A stretch of 64,000 bases of DNA, taken from positions 19,021-83,020 of IMG/VR virus record IMGVR_UViG_3300017751_003243. The stretch is one strand, 5' to 3'. The DNA is from a virus. Of this stretch, positions 44,058 through 51,371 are shown in pieces. Position 1 is the first letter of the stretch, and every line of letters begins with the position of its first letter. The translations under genes were made by a program, and so were the position numbers. The notes below the pieces were generated by a model. The model did not search any database and was not told the origin of the DNA. It was given only the letters and a program-made list of their open reading frames with translations.

Positions 44058-45428
44058 GTCGACCCAAGCAACGCCTGTGCGTCCTTGGAATTTACTTGCA
44101 GTAGTATTGTAGATTACCATACCTTGAGCAACACTACCTAAAGCGTCTCTTTGTACAGTTGTCATACTTGCAAATTTTACTGTTCCTGAAAATTCAGCAG
44201 TACCTTCTACGTCTAAGTTTGACGCAGGATTCTGTTTGTTTACACCAAGTCTACCTTGTGCATCAAATATCATAACACTTGAAACAACTGATGTACCTGT
44301 TCCTTTGTTATTAACAAATTCAATTTGACCTTTTGCAGTATCATTTGTTACTGTTTCATCTGGATCAAGTCTAAATGCAATCTGTGATGAAATAATACTT
44401 GTTCCACCATTGTGTACTGGGTCATATGTTTGTGAGTTAATTTGACCTAGGTAATCACCTGCACTCATTTGTACTTCATTGCCTGATCCTATGAAGCCAC
44501 CTGCATAACCTCTAAATCCAATTCCTCCTGGATCTAGTGATTCACTTCCTCCAATTGAGTGAAACTTCTGTGAACTAAAGTTTCCACCTGGTCCGTGATA
44601 TAAATGTAATTCTGTGTTAATGTTTTCTGTTGTGTCACTAATTTGAAAAATACTCTGTGTAGCTTTTAGCACTCCACCAACAATAGCAATCTCGCCGTTA
44701 GCTAAATTTACAGTACTGTTGACAGCATCAACTAGTACAGTTGAATCATCTCCAACAATAGTACCTTTGAAGTTACCAACAATGCTTTCAGCAGTTATAC
44801 TTGGAGCACTAATGGCCCCTGTTGCCGTAATAGAACCTGCGTTAACAGCCTTTGAAGTTGCATTAAAGAAACTTGAGTTATCAGTTGCTTTGACATCACC
44901 TTTAAAAGTTCCTGTAGCATTAATGGCTCCAGTTGCTTTATTTAAAATTACTGTACTATCGTCACCAATGATGTTAGCATTAACGGATCCAGCATTAATA
45001 TCATCAGTTACTGCTAAAGTACCAAAGTGTCCTTGTCCCCATCTTAATACACTAGAACCTACGTTTCTAGCACTATCAACATCTGGTAATAAGTGTGACT
45101 CGATCTTAGCAGTTAAATTTAAGGTATCTGTATTAGCATCACCAACAGTTAAATTACCACCCAACGTTAAGTTACCATCAGCAGTAATATTGCCGGTAAG
45201 TGTCATGTTACCGTCTACGTTAATGTTACCTGTTCCGTTTAAGTTGTAGTTGTTTAATGAAAGATTTGAACCTAGCTCAGTACCAGCAGTATCAACTGGA
45301 TTACCTCCAGCAGTAGAGCCATCACCTACGAACAACTTCTTGGTGTCTGTTGTATAAACTAATTCACCATCAGCTGGCGTGATTAGCTGTCTTTGTGAGT
45401 CTGTACCTCGTCTAAGTTTTAATGCCAT
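44049..45428 (-). CDS. Fibre-like virion protein with MTD-type N-terminus
   Basis: 459 residues. MALKLRRGTDSQRQLITPADGELVYTTDTKKLFVGDGSTAGG is the N-terminal attachment signature seen in marine phage fibres and major-tropism-determinant-like proteins. Residues 60-270 are beta-solenoid-like repeats (GNITADGNLTLGGNLTVGD, ATGTFKGDVKATDNS). A C-terminal tip MTTVQRDALGSVAQGMVIYN...GVAWVDL is typical of fibre ends. Although on the opposite strand from the other virion genes it has a perfect late promoter and AGGAG, so it should be made with them. Confidence 0.88.
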   Translation of the reverse strand: MALKLRRGTDSQRQLITPADGELVYTTDTKKLFVGDGSTAGGNPVDTAGTELGSNLSLNNYNLNGTGNINVDGNMTLTGNITADGNLTLGGNLTVGDANTDTLNLTAKIESHLLPDVDSARNVGSSVLRWGQGHFGTLAVTDDINAGSVNANIIGDDSTVILNKATGAINATGTFKGDVKATDNSSFFNATSKAVNAGSITATGAISAPSITAESIVGNFKGTIVGDDSTVLVDAVNSTVNLANGEIAIVGGVLKATQSIFQISDTTENINTELHLYHGPGGNFSSQKFHSIGGSESLDPGGIGFRGYAGGFIGSGNEVQMSAGDYLGQINSQTYDPVHNGGTSIISSQIAFRLDPDETVTNDTAKGQIEFVNNKGTGTSVVSSVMIFDAQGRLGVNKQNPASNLDVEGTAEFSGTVKFASMTTVQRDALGSVAQGMVIYNTTASKFQGRTGVAWVDLH

Positions 45429-45456
45429 TTCAAATAACTCCTGGATCTGTTATATG

Positions 45457-45464
45457 TATTTATA
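45457..45464 (-). promoter_or_regulatory. Late promoter TATAAATA
   Basis: A perfect TATAAATA on the - strand, 29 bp before the ATG of the fibre-like gene, with AGGAG between them. This is one of the two exact octamers in the window. Confidence 0.7.
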
Positions 45465-45478
45465 CCTTTTTGCATATA

Positions 45479-45802
45479 TTACTTACGATGCTTAATGAAC
45501 TTTCTGGTACGTTTTTGTACATCTTTTTTAAGCCTATCTGTATCTAGCTTAAAATCAACGTGCTTAATACTGCTATCATAAGTATTAAACAGGTCTTTTA
45601 GCGTCTTTTCTAGTTGTTTAACAGGGTTCTTAGTTAAGTCTACTGTTACTTCCCAGCTCTTGCCGTTATTAAAACGAACTCTTAATGAGTCTAAGTACTC
45701 TAACGGAATGGCATGAACGTCTACGTCTCCGAATACGTCGGGCCATTTGGAAACAACCTCTACAGGAAGCCTTTTACTCTTGGGCTTACTAACCCTTGGC
45801 AC
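45479..45802 (-). CDS. Conserved phage hypothetical protein
   Basis: 107 residues, basic at both ends (PRVSKPKSKRLPVE, RLKKDVQKRTRKFIKHRK), with a central VRFNNGKSWEVTVDLTKNPVKQLEKTLKDLF. It resembles a small protein conserved beside fibre or structural genes in T4-like marine phages. No function assigned; the strongly basic tail could bind nucleic acid. Overlaps the upstream gene by 14 bp. Confidence 0.75.
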   Translation of the reverse strand: MPRVSKPKSKRLPVEVVSKWPDVFGDVDVHAIPLEYLDSLRVRFNNGKSWEVTVDLTKNPVKQLEKTLKDLFNTYDSSIKHVDFKLDTDRLKKDVQKRTRKFIKHRK

Positions 45803-46400
45803 TGGATTTGGCCTTCTTACTTGGGCTTAAATCCTCAGCTTCTTTACGTAGTCTTTCTGCTTCTTTGAACATCCTATCAGCATCAGCTCTCATATTTTTA
45901 GCTAAATCTTCATCTGATAAAGGTTTTTCATTTGCCGCATTTACAGTAGCCGCCGCTTCTCCGCTTGGTACTGTAGTGCTTGGTGCAGACATAGATCCTA
46001 CTTCTTCCACTGATGTTCCACCAACAGCCAAGTCAGCAACCGATACGCCTTTTTGTTCTGCAATTACCTTGTTTAATTCATCAAGTGAAATTGTAGTTGA
46101 CATATCAGGTGTCATCTCGACATCGCTAGTTTTCACCTTAGTTAACTTGCCGTTAACATGAAAGTTTGGCAACATAACACTACCATCGTTTAGTTGTGTT
46201 CGTTGCATAGCATCTGCTAATTCGTCAGCAGTTTGTCCTGTGTTAGACTCTAACATATTGATTAGAGTATCGTGGTCTCCATCACTCAGGTTCTCAGTTT
46301 GTACTACTAAAGCACTATCTGGATCGTCTGGTAATGTTCTAAAGACAACGGCAACTTTACGTCCCGTTTCTTTGAATCTTCCTATGTGTTTTAAGGCCAT
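45789..46400 (-). CDS. Conserved phage hypothetical protein with C-terminal coiled coil
   Basis: 203 residues. The folded N-terminal half (IGRFKETGRKVAVVFRTLPDDPDSALVVQTENLSD, LINMLESNTGQTADELADAMQRTQL) resembles a domain common in T4-like marine phages. An Ala/Pro/Ser-rich linker follows, then a charged helix (AKNMRADADRMFKEAERLRKEAEDL) likely to form a coiled coil. Coupled by TAATG to the upstream gene. Possibly virion- or assembly-related, from context only. Confidence 0.75.
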   Translation of the reverse strand: MALKHIGRFKETGRKVAVVFRTLPDDPDSALVVQTENLSDGDHDTLINMLESNTGQTADELADAMQRTQLNDGSVMLPNFHVNGKLTKVKTSDVEMTPDMSTTISLDELNKVIAEQKGVSVADLAVGGTSVEEVGSMSAPSTTVPSGEAAATVNAANEKPLSDEDLAKNMRADADRMFKEAERLRKEAEDLSPSKKAKSSAKG

Positions 46401-46735
46401 TATTTTACCTCTCCTGTAGTTGGATCAATTGGCTCACTTGCAGGAGCAGTTGCTGGTGCAGTTGCTGATGCTTGAGCTGGATCTTTTGCTACTTGTTGAT
46501 TTTGAATTGAAGCTAAAAATGATTCTAGTTTAGAATACGTCTTTCCAACAGCCTCAAGTTCGTTGGCTTTAAATGCCCCACGACTTTGTGCTACTTCAAT
46601 GATTGTTTTTAATACTCCCAAGTCTTGAACTGTAAGTTCTTGAACTGGAGCACCAGCTGGAGCACCCGTCGGTGCTGTCGCCATACTTGGTTCCGGAGTT
46701 GCCGGAGCCGTTGCAGTTTTATTTTCTTCTGACAT
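46400..46735 (-). CDS. Ala/Pro-rich conserved phage protein
   Basis: 111 residues. Low-complexity Ala/Thr/Pro tails at both ends flank a folded helical core (VQDLGVLKTIIEVAQSRGAFKANELEAVGKTYSKLESFLASIQNQ, about 35-80). Similar core-plus-tails proteins occur in T4-like marine phages. Function unknown. A late promoter lies 46 bp upstream and TAGGAG precedes the ATG, so it heads a three-gene late unit. Confidence 0.75.
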   Translation of the reverse strand: MSEENKTATAPATPEPSMATAPTGAPAGAPVQELTVQDLGVLKTIIEVAQSRGAFKANELEAVGKTYSKLESFLASIQNQQVAKDPAQASATAPATAPASEPIDPTTGEVK

Positions 46736-46780
46736 TTATGTCTCTCCTATTAATAGTAGTATAATTATATACCTACTTAA

Positions 46781-46788
46781 TATTTATT
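46781..46788 (-). promoter_or_regulatory. Late promoter AATAAATA
   Basis: AATAAATA on the - strand overlaps the stop codon of the upstream gene and lies 46 bp before the ATG at 46735. A TATAAT between them has no matching -35, so I favour the late class. Confidence 0.5.
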
Positions 46789-47053
46789 AATACTTCAGAT
46801 GTGGACACGCCAACATGAAATAAGATAGTTCTTTTGGATCTTCAAATCCAACCGTTAAATGATTTTGGTATTGGTTCTGTGTGTCCAAAACCATTTCTTT
46901 ACCTATGTTAAATCTGCCTTTTAAATTGGTTAGAATCCATTTACGTAAAGCATCTTCTAGATTATACTGTTGCTTTAGATTCATAACTTCGAAATGAGGG
47001 CCGGCAAATTTAGTCTCCCTCATATCAAAAAAGTTTAGTGCATTTGGCTTCAA
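46787..47053 (-). CDS. Small conserved phage hypothetical protein
   Basis: 88 residues. The start is TTG at 47053 with GGAG 9 bp upstream, directly after the VWA gene's stop; the first internal ATG is at residue 11 and has no ribosome site. Helical LKQQYNLEDALRKWILTNLKGRFNIGKEMVL is followed by a short C-terminal NHLTVGFEDPKELSYFMLACP. Function unknown. Co-transcribed with the VWA gene. Confidence 0.7.
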   Translation of the reverse strand: MKPNALNFFDMRETKFAGPHFEVMNLKQQYNLEDALRKWILTNLKGRFNIGKEMVLDTQNQYQNHLTVGFEDPKELSYFMLACPHLKY

Positions 47054-48373
47054 TTATTTTTGCTCCTCATAATGAGTTGTAATACCAAAAGGCGCCTGCA
47101 AGTTTTTATCATGATGTGAATGAATTACAAATATTGTGTCACAATAGTTTTCATCACCCCAGTTATCCCAAGGATAACCATCTGTAAACATAATAAATCT
47201 TTTAGGTTGTATGTCCTGTTCTTTCATGTACTCCCAATTACACATGAAGTCAGTACCACCGCCACCGAAGATTTCATAGTTCATTAAGTCTTGACCATTG
47301 TCAGGACTAAAGTCTTGCTCGTTGTAAACCTTAGTATCAAAGCACCATAGTTTAATGTTATAGTCTTGATACTCGTCCATAATACCTTTTACTTCACCTA
47401 AGAAGTCCTGTGCCTGTTCGTTCATAATAGAACCTGACATATCAATTGCAATAGCAATATCAATTGTTTCATCATAGTTCATACCAGGAAGAACTACACC
47501 ACTATGCCAAGCCTTACGTGAAGGTCTTTGGAATGTGTAATCATTCTTAATAGTACTTTGTATTTGTTGTCTAAGTAATTCTCTCCAAGTAATCTTAGGC
47601 TCTGTAAGTTCCTTGATCATTCTTTCAACTTCTTTAGGAACTTTACCAGCACCAGCCGCCTGTGCAGATGCCATCATATTCTCTTTGATCTCGTCACGTA
47701 TCTTACGTAATTCATCTTTAGAGTAACTAGGCTTGTCACCAGCTTTTTTACCCTTACCTTTTTTGCTAGGAGCATTATCATCTTGGGTATCTTTATCCCA
47801 ATCAATATGCTCGTCAAGTAATTGACCTAATTGTTTTAATTCTTCTTCATCATATTTGTTATAAATCTCATCATAGATTTCTTCTGATGTTTTACCATCA
47901 TATTTAAAGTCTTGGAAAATTGGAATGTCTTTAGGCTTTTCACCAATGTTATCTCTAACAAGTGTATTGTTAACAATGTAGTCAGCCGCGATATTATGTA
48001 CCTGCGGATCTCTATCTTCTCTACGTGTCATATGATCATATACACAATGTAATATCTCGTGTGCAATAACAAACTCAACTTCTTTGTTAGTCATCTTAGC
48101 AAAGAAAGGAACACTATAAAACAAGTGTCTACCATCAGTGGCCGCAGTAGGACACCAATCACTTGCTTCTTTAATGATAAGTCTTGTAGCCATGTTACCA
48201 AAGAATGGATGTCTAAGTAGTAAGCCTACTCTTGCTACAATAATTTTATCTAAAACTTCTGCTTTAAGTTCGTCAGTAATCTCAGGAAGTTGATCAGCTT
48301 TTTCCTTGATCTCTTCCCATCTGTCTAAAACTTCTTGCCCTTGATCTGTTGCTATATTAGTCATGTGTGCCAT
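47054..48373 (-). CDS. VWA-domain protein with metallopeptidase-like N-terminus
   Basis: 439 residues. N-terminal half with FVIAHEILHCVYDHMTR (HEILH at 105-109), a zinc-binding HExxH-type motif followed by HNIAADYIVN. A Lys/Asp-rich linker spans about 190-225. The C-terminal von Willebrand A domain has the MIDAS DMSGS at 311-315 and GGGGTD near 372. Such proteins pair with MoxR ATPases, here the gene just upstream, to remodel or insert metals into target complexes. It has its own sigma70-type promoter. Confidence 0.88.
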   Translation of the reverse strand: MAHMTNIATDQGQEVLDRWEEIKEKADQLPEITDELKAEVLDKIIVARVGLLLRHPFFGNMATRLIIKEASDWCPTAATDGRHLFYSVPFFAKMTNKEVEFVIAHEILHCVYDHMTRREDRDPQVHNIAADYIVNNTLVRDNIGEKPKDIPIFQDFKYDGKTSEEIYDEIYNKYDEEELKQLGQLLDEHIDWDKDTQDDNAPSKKGKGKKAGDKPSYSKDELRKIRDEIKENMMASAQAAGAGKVPKEVERMIKELTEPKITWRELLRQQIQSTIKNDYTFQRPSRKAWHSGVVLPGMNYDETIDIAIAIDMSGSIMNEQAQDFLGEVKGIMDEYQDYNIKLWCFDTKVYNEQDFSPDNGQDLMNYEIFGGGGTDFMCNWEYMKEQDIQPKRFIMFTDGYPWDNWGDENYCDTIFVIHSHHDKNLQAPFGITTHYEEQK

Positions 48374-48395
48374 CTTTCCTAATTGTTATATGTAT

Positions 48396-48424
48396 ATTAT
48401 AGTATATTTAAATGGATTTGTCAA
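48396..48424 (-). promoter_or_regulatory. Sigma70-type promoter, perfect consensus
   Basis: On the - strand, TTGACA (48419-48424), a 17-bp spacer and TATAAT (48396-48401). Predicted start of transcription is near 48389, 16 bp before the VWA gene's ATG. A perfect match to the bacterial housekeeping consensus, as expected for a phage early promoter. Confidence 0.85.
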
Positions 48425-48426
48425 CC

Positions 48427-48460
48427 AAAAAGATGGGGAGAACCAAAAAAGATTCTCCCC
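48427..48460 (-). terminator. Rho-independent terminator after moxR-type gene
   Basis: Inverted repeat GGGGAGAA (48435-48442) and TTCTCCCC (48453-48460), a perfect 8-bp stem with a 10-nt loop. On the - strand it is followed by a T-rich run (48427-48431). It lies 14 bp past the ATPase stop codon and abuts the promoter of the next unit, insulating the two genes. Confidence 0.85.
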
Positions 48461-48473
48461 TAAAACTACCAAA

Positions 48474-49568
48474 TTAGGCAGTTTCTCCTTGAGCGGCCTT
48501 AATGTACTTGCCGTATCTTTCATGGAACTCATCAAAGCACTCAACTTCATCTGGATCGATTGGAAGTTGATATTGAGTAAGAGCAAGTTTAATACCCATG
48601 ACAACCAATTCGGTATCAAAGTTATCCATCGCAAAACGTAAAAAGTTATTGACTTTATCGTCAAACTTCTTATCGCTCTTATCAATCGCTTCTTTCAACT
48701 CGTAACAAAGAGAGACAGTCAAGGAATACATGGCACTGATTTCTTTAGTCTCCATTGTTTTTACCTTACCAACAAGTATATCACTTGGGTTAGGTAAGTG
48801 AGCTGACACTTTTCTGTGTGCCATAAATTTAACGGCTAGTCCTTCGCCGACTGAACCACTTACAAGATCTGTAGTGGTTGCTTCATCGTCATCGTCTTCC
48901 AATAAATCGGAAACAAATGACCACGAACGAGGTGTTGCAAATGAACGACTTGGACTCTTAGGATCAAAGTCATATAAGTCTTTCTTTGCAAATGTCAAGT
49001 AACCTACAACATCTTTATGGATGTCGTTAGCAACTGCCCAAGCAAACCAGTCATCAAAGTCCACTTTAATTTCTAAGTGAACAAACCTGTTTGACAATGG
49101 AGCAGGCATTCTGTAAGTTACACCCTTATCTGCTTCTCTGTTACCAGCGGCAACAATCATAACATTATCGGGTAATTTATAAGTACCAACACGTCTGTTA
49201 AGAATTAGTTGGTATGCCGCGGCTTGTACACTAGGTGCCGCAGAATTCATTTCGTCTAAGAACAAAACAATGGTCTTATATTTCTTAGCCATCTTTGCGT
49301 CTGGCAATTCAATAGGCGGTGCCCATTTCATTGTATTATCATTAGCTGAATAATATGGCATACCTTTAATATCTGTAGGTTCCCATAAACTCAATCTAAT
49401 ATCAATTAAGTGTGAATTATCAAATGTATCTGTAATCTGTGATACAATGTCCGACTTACCAATACCTGGAGGTCCCCAAATAAAAATAGGTCTTTGTTTC
49501 TTGAATGCCCTAACAATGCTTTTCTTTGCACCATTTGGACTAACTTGTCTTATTGCGATGTTTTCCAT
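48474..49568 (-). CDS. MoxR-family AAA+ ATPase
   Basis: 364 residues. Walker A GPPGIGKS (32-39), Walker B VLFLDE (101-106), sensor-1 region VMIVAAGNREAD, and the arginine-finger region MPAPLSNRFVHLEIKVDFDDW. MoxR ATPases act with VWA partners; the downstream VWA gene is the obvious partner. An acidic DDDDE loop lies near 223-228. It has its own promoter and 5' hairpin upstream and a strong terminator downstream, so the two partners are transcribed separately. Function in phage infection unknown. Confidence 0.92.
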   Translation of the reverse strand: MENIAIRQVSPNGAKKSIVRAFKKQRPIFIWGPPGIGKSDIVSQITDTFDNSHLIDIRLSLWEPTDIKGMPYYSANDNTMKWAPPIELPDAKMAKKYKTIVLFLDEMNSAAPSVQAAAYQLILNRRVGTYKLPDNVMIVAAGNREADKGVTYRMPAPLSNRFVHLEIKVDFDDWFAWAVANDIHKDVVGYLTFAKKDLYDFDPKSPSRSFATPRSWSFVSDLLEDDDDEATTTDLVSGSVGEGLAVKFMAHRKVSAHLPNPSDILVGKVKTMETKEISAMYSLTVSLCYELKEAIDKSDKKFDDKVNNFLRFAMDNFDTELVVMGIKLALTQYQLPIDPDEVECFDEFHERYGKYIKAAQGETA

Positions 49569-49598
49569 AATGTACTCCTTATATGTTTATTTCAGTGC

Positions 49599-49619
49599 CA
49601 TACTTAATTTCTAAGTATG
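49599..49619 (-). promoter_or_regulatory. 5'-end mRNA hairpin upstream of the MoxR-type gene
   Basis: Perfect 8-bp inverted repeat (CATACTTA at 49599-49606, TAAGTATG at 49612-49619) with a 5-nt loop. Given the promoter at 49625, the transcript would begin within or one base before this stem, about 30 nt before the ATG. A 5'-terminal stem commonly protects mRNA from decay; that role is inferred here. Confidence 0.5.
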
Positions 49620-49624
49620 TATAT

Positions 49625-49653
49625 ATAATAACACCATTGAGCCAAAAGGTCAA
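49625..49653 (-). promoter_or_regulatory. Sigma70-type promoter for the MoxR-type gene
   Basis: On the - strand, TTGACC (49648-49653), 17-bp spacer, TATTAT (49625-49630); each hexamer has one mismatch. Start of transcription near 49618. The surrounding 126-bp gap is the longest non-coding stretch in the window. Confidence 0.7.
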
Positions 49654-49694
49654 CCAGAAAATGCACTTTTTTTAAGAAAAATTATGTAGTAAAA

Positions 49695-50084
49695 TCAAGG
49701 GTTTGTTACTTCATCTGTCCGTTTTAGAGCTTTATTTAGGCCGTACTTGCGAACATCACCACTGAAAAGATGCAGTTCGAGTGCCTTCTTTTCCTCCGTA
49801 ACAGTGATTCCTTTATTGGTAACGTAATATGGACAGTCAATAAACTTGTCCAAAAATAAAATAACTTGAGTTGTTATTTTGAATTCGGGCGGAAAAGGAA
49901 CTTCATAAGTTGCTAGTTCTATCTTTTCCATTAAGAATAACATACCTTCTTCTGTTAATCTAAGACCACCAACTTCTCTTGTATTCTGCCACCATAATGG
50001 CATATACTCTTTCAATGAGCTTTCGCTTATTGCTATGTTGGCCTGCTTCAAGAACACCTTTGTATAGGTTTCTTTCCAGTTCAT
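49695..50084 (-). CDS. Conserved phage hypothetical protein
   Basis: 129 residues, soluble. N-terminal helical MNWKETYTKVFLKQANIAISESSLKEYMPLWWQNTREVGGLRL followed by TEEGMLFLMEKIEL, and a C-terminal KKALELHLFSGDVRKYGLNKAL. It looks like a small winged-helix-sized conserved protein of T4-like marine phages, but no DNA-binding motif is certain. Downstream of a late promoter at 50394 in a two-gene unit. Confidence 0.75.
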   Translation of the reverse strand: MNWKETYTKVFLKQANIAISESSLKEYMPLWWQNTREVGGLRLTEEGMLFLMEKIELATYEVPFPPEFKITTQVILFLDKFIDCPYYVTNKGITVTEEKKALELHLFSGDVRKYGLNKALKRTDEVTNP

Positions 50085-50085
50085 T

Positions 50086-50376
50086 CTAAACTTCTTTTAC
50101 TGTTTCGCCAGCAGTAAGTTTGACTACTGAAAAGTCTTCGCAGTTGAATAGGTCGTTTAATTTTTTAGCTAGATTGTGTGCATGACCTGGATTTGAAAAA
50201 GATACTTTCTTGTATTTAGGTCCAGGATAGTTTGTTAACACATTTGAACTTTTTAAATTAAAAGGTTTGTCCTTGAAGAATACTGCCCAAATGGCTTCCG
50301 CATCTAAGACTTGCTCAGATTTATAAGTTTTTTTGTTAACGTGCTCTAGCACTACTGTTGGTTTAGGTCTGCTCAT
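50086..50376 (-). CDS. Conserved phage hypothetical protein
   Basis: 96 residues. A mixed alpha/beta small protein (VVLEHVNKKTYKSEQVLDAEAIWAVFF, YKKVSFSNPGHAHNLAKKLNDLFN) with no catalytic motif. It seems widely kept in T4-like marine phages from memory. Late promoter GATAAATA 18 bp upstream with GAGGA before the ATG. Confidence 0.72.
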   Translation of the reverse strand: MSRPKPTVVLEHVNKKTYKSEQVLDAEAIWAVFFKDKPFNLKSSNVLTNYPGPKYKKVSFSNPGHAHNLAKKLNDLFNCEDFSVVKLTAGETVKEV

Positions 50377-50393
50377 CTTTTCCTCTATACATA

Positions 50394-50401
50394 TATTTAT
50401 C
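50394..50401 (-). promoter_or_regulatory. Late promoter GATAAATA
   Basis: GATAAATA on the - strand, 17 bp before the ATG at 50376, fits NATAAATA. An adjacent perfect palindrome (50412-50431) lies just upstream. Confidence 0.55.
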
Positions 50402-50411
50402 TCTTTTCAAG

Positions 50412-50431
50412 AGTAATATACGTATATTACT
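50412..50431. repeat. Perfect 20-bp palindrome
   Basis: AGTAATATAC followed by its exact reverse complement, with no loop. It lies in the 74-bp gap between 50451 and 50376, 10 bp from the late promoter. A second small inverted repeat (CTCTT-TTC-AAGAG) overlaps its left edge. With no T-run it is a poor terminator; a dimeric repressor operator or protein-binding site is more plausible. Confidence 0.6.
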
Positions 50432-50450
50432 AGGTTATGAGCTTATAGGA

Positions 50451-50690
50451 TTACCAGGATTGACCGCCATCTGCGGTAACGTTAATTACTTCTTCTGTCT
50501 TGTTTTGTTGGTCTACTAGCTTCTCTAGATCGCCGTGTAGTCTAGACATTACTTCGCCTAGTGTAAATGCAAGTATCTTAGACTCTTGTAGTGTAAGTCT
50601 AATCTCTGGAGTCTTTTGCATATCTGCTACTTTCACCTTATCAATGAACTGTTGTAGCGGAATAGGATTTAAAGGTTTAACTTCTGACAT
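50451..50690 (-). CDS. Small conserved phage hypothetical protein
   Basis: 79 residues. Mostly helical (PLQQFIDKVKVADMQKTPEIRLTLQESKILAFTLGEVMSRLHGDLEKLVDQQ), likely a two-helix coiled protein, with a short flexible tail ending GGQSW. Overlaps its upstream neighbour by 1 bp (TAATG). Function unknown. Confidence 0.7.
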   Translation of the reverse strand: MSEVKPLNPIPLQQFIDKVKVADMQKTPEIRLTLQESKILAFTLGEVMSRLHGDLEKLVDQQNKTEEVINVTADGGQSW

Positions 50691-50905
50691 TATTTGACAC
50701 TCCTTTTTAGATCATCTCTATTATTTACAAATACTCTAACAAGTCTTGAAACATCTACTTCTTCAGTTTTAAGTGTCTTAGGGTTAGTAAAGATTACTTT
50801 GCTTTTGTTTACTTCTAATTTGATTCCTATATCTGAAGCAACAACAATGGCGTCATCTGTGTTCTTACGCCAATCGTGTGAACTATAATTAGCCTCTGTT
50901 GACAT
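50690..50905 (-). CDS. Small conserved phage hypothetical protein
   Basis: 71 residues. ANYSSHDWRKNTDDAIVVASDIGIKLEVNKSKVIFTNPKTLKTEEVDVSRLVRVFVNNRDDL; beta-rich with no motif I can name. Overlaps the next upstream gene by 17 bp, giving tight coupling in the operon transcribed from 52388. Confidence 0.68.
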   Translation of the reverse strand: MSTEANYSSHDWRKNTDDAIVVASDIGIKLEVNKSKVIFTNPKTLKTEEVDVSRLVRVFVNNRDDLKRSVK

Positions 50906-51371
50906 TACTTAACTCCTGACGCATTTCTAATTCAGTCTTAAATGGTCCTTTATACTGATACTTCTCTAGTGTAACTAGCTTAGGACAAAAACTTTTTACC
51001 CAACCTTTTTCAAAGTGTATACAAAAATAACCTGCACAATATAAACTCTTAGACTTTTTACTTTTAGTAAACAGACCAAATTTACGTTTAATATCGTACA
51101 TAGTATTATATGGAGTAGTTGATGTAGGTAAGTTATAGATCTCTTTGCTTGGTGATACCTTATCTGAGATACTACCTTTTGTCCATAGTATATTACCTAA
51201 TGTGTTTTCTACTGCATTTTTATTATCATAGAAATAAGAACCAGTATCGCAACTATACATATATCTATTATCGTTGTCTTTGGATAGAGTACCAACTTTA
51301 GTTTTACTATCAGTGTCCTCGATGATCCAAAATTTATTTTTTAATATTTCATTTGCTTTTAAATGTGTCAT
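50889..51371 (-). CDS. Conserved phage hypothetical protein
   Basis: 160 residues. FWIIEDTDSKTKVGTLSKDNDNRYMYSCDTGSYFYDNKNAVENTLG (about 14-58) and a basic KKSKSLYCAGYFCIHFEKGWVKSFCPKLVTLEKYQYKGPFKTELEMRQEL end. Four to five cysteines are present but in no clear metal site. Shape is typical of small conserved T4-like marine phage proteins. Function unknown; overlaps the 5' nuclease gene by 4 bp. Confidence 0.7.
   Translation of the reverse strand: MTHLKANEILKNKFWIIEDTDSKTKVGTLSKDNDNRYMYSCDTGSYFYDNKNAVENTLGNILWTKGSISDKVSPSKEIYNLPTSTTPYNTMYDIKRKFGLFTKSKKSKSLYCAGYFCIHFEKGWVKSFCPKLVTLEKYQYKGPFKTELEMRQELSNVNRG

Noticed and set aside
46761-46770. TATAAT as sigma70 promoter before the 46735 gene
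   Set aside because: No -35 at 16-18 bp (TATTAA only); the AATAAATA late box is a better explanation.
50412-50431. The palindrome as a transcription terminator
   Set aside because: No T-run on either strand and a loop-less AT-rich stem.
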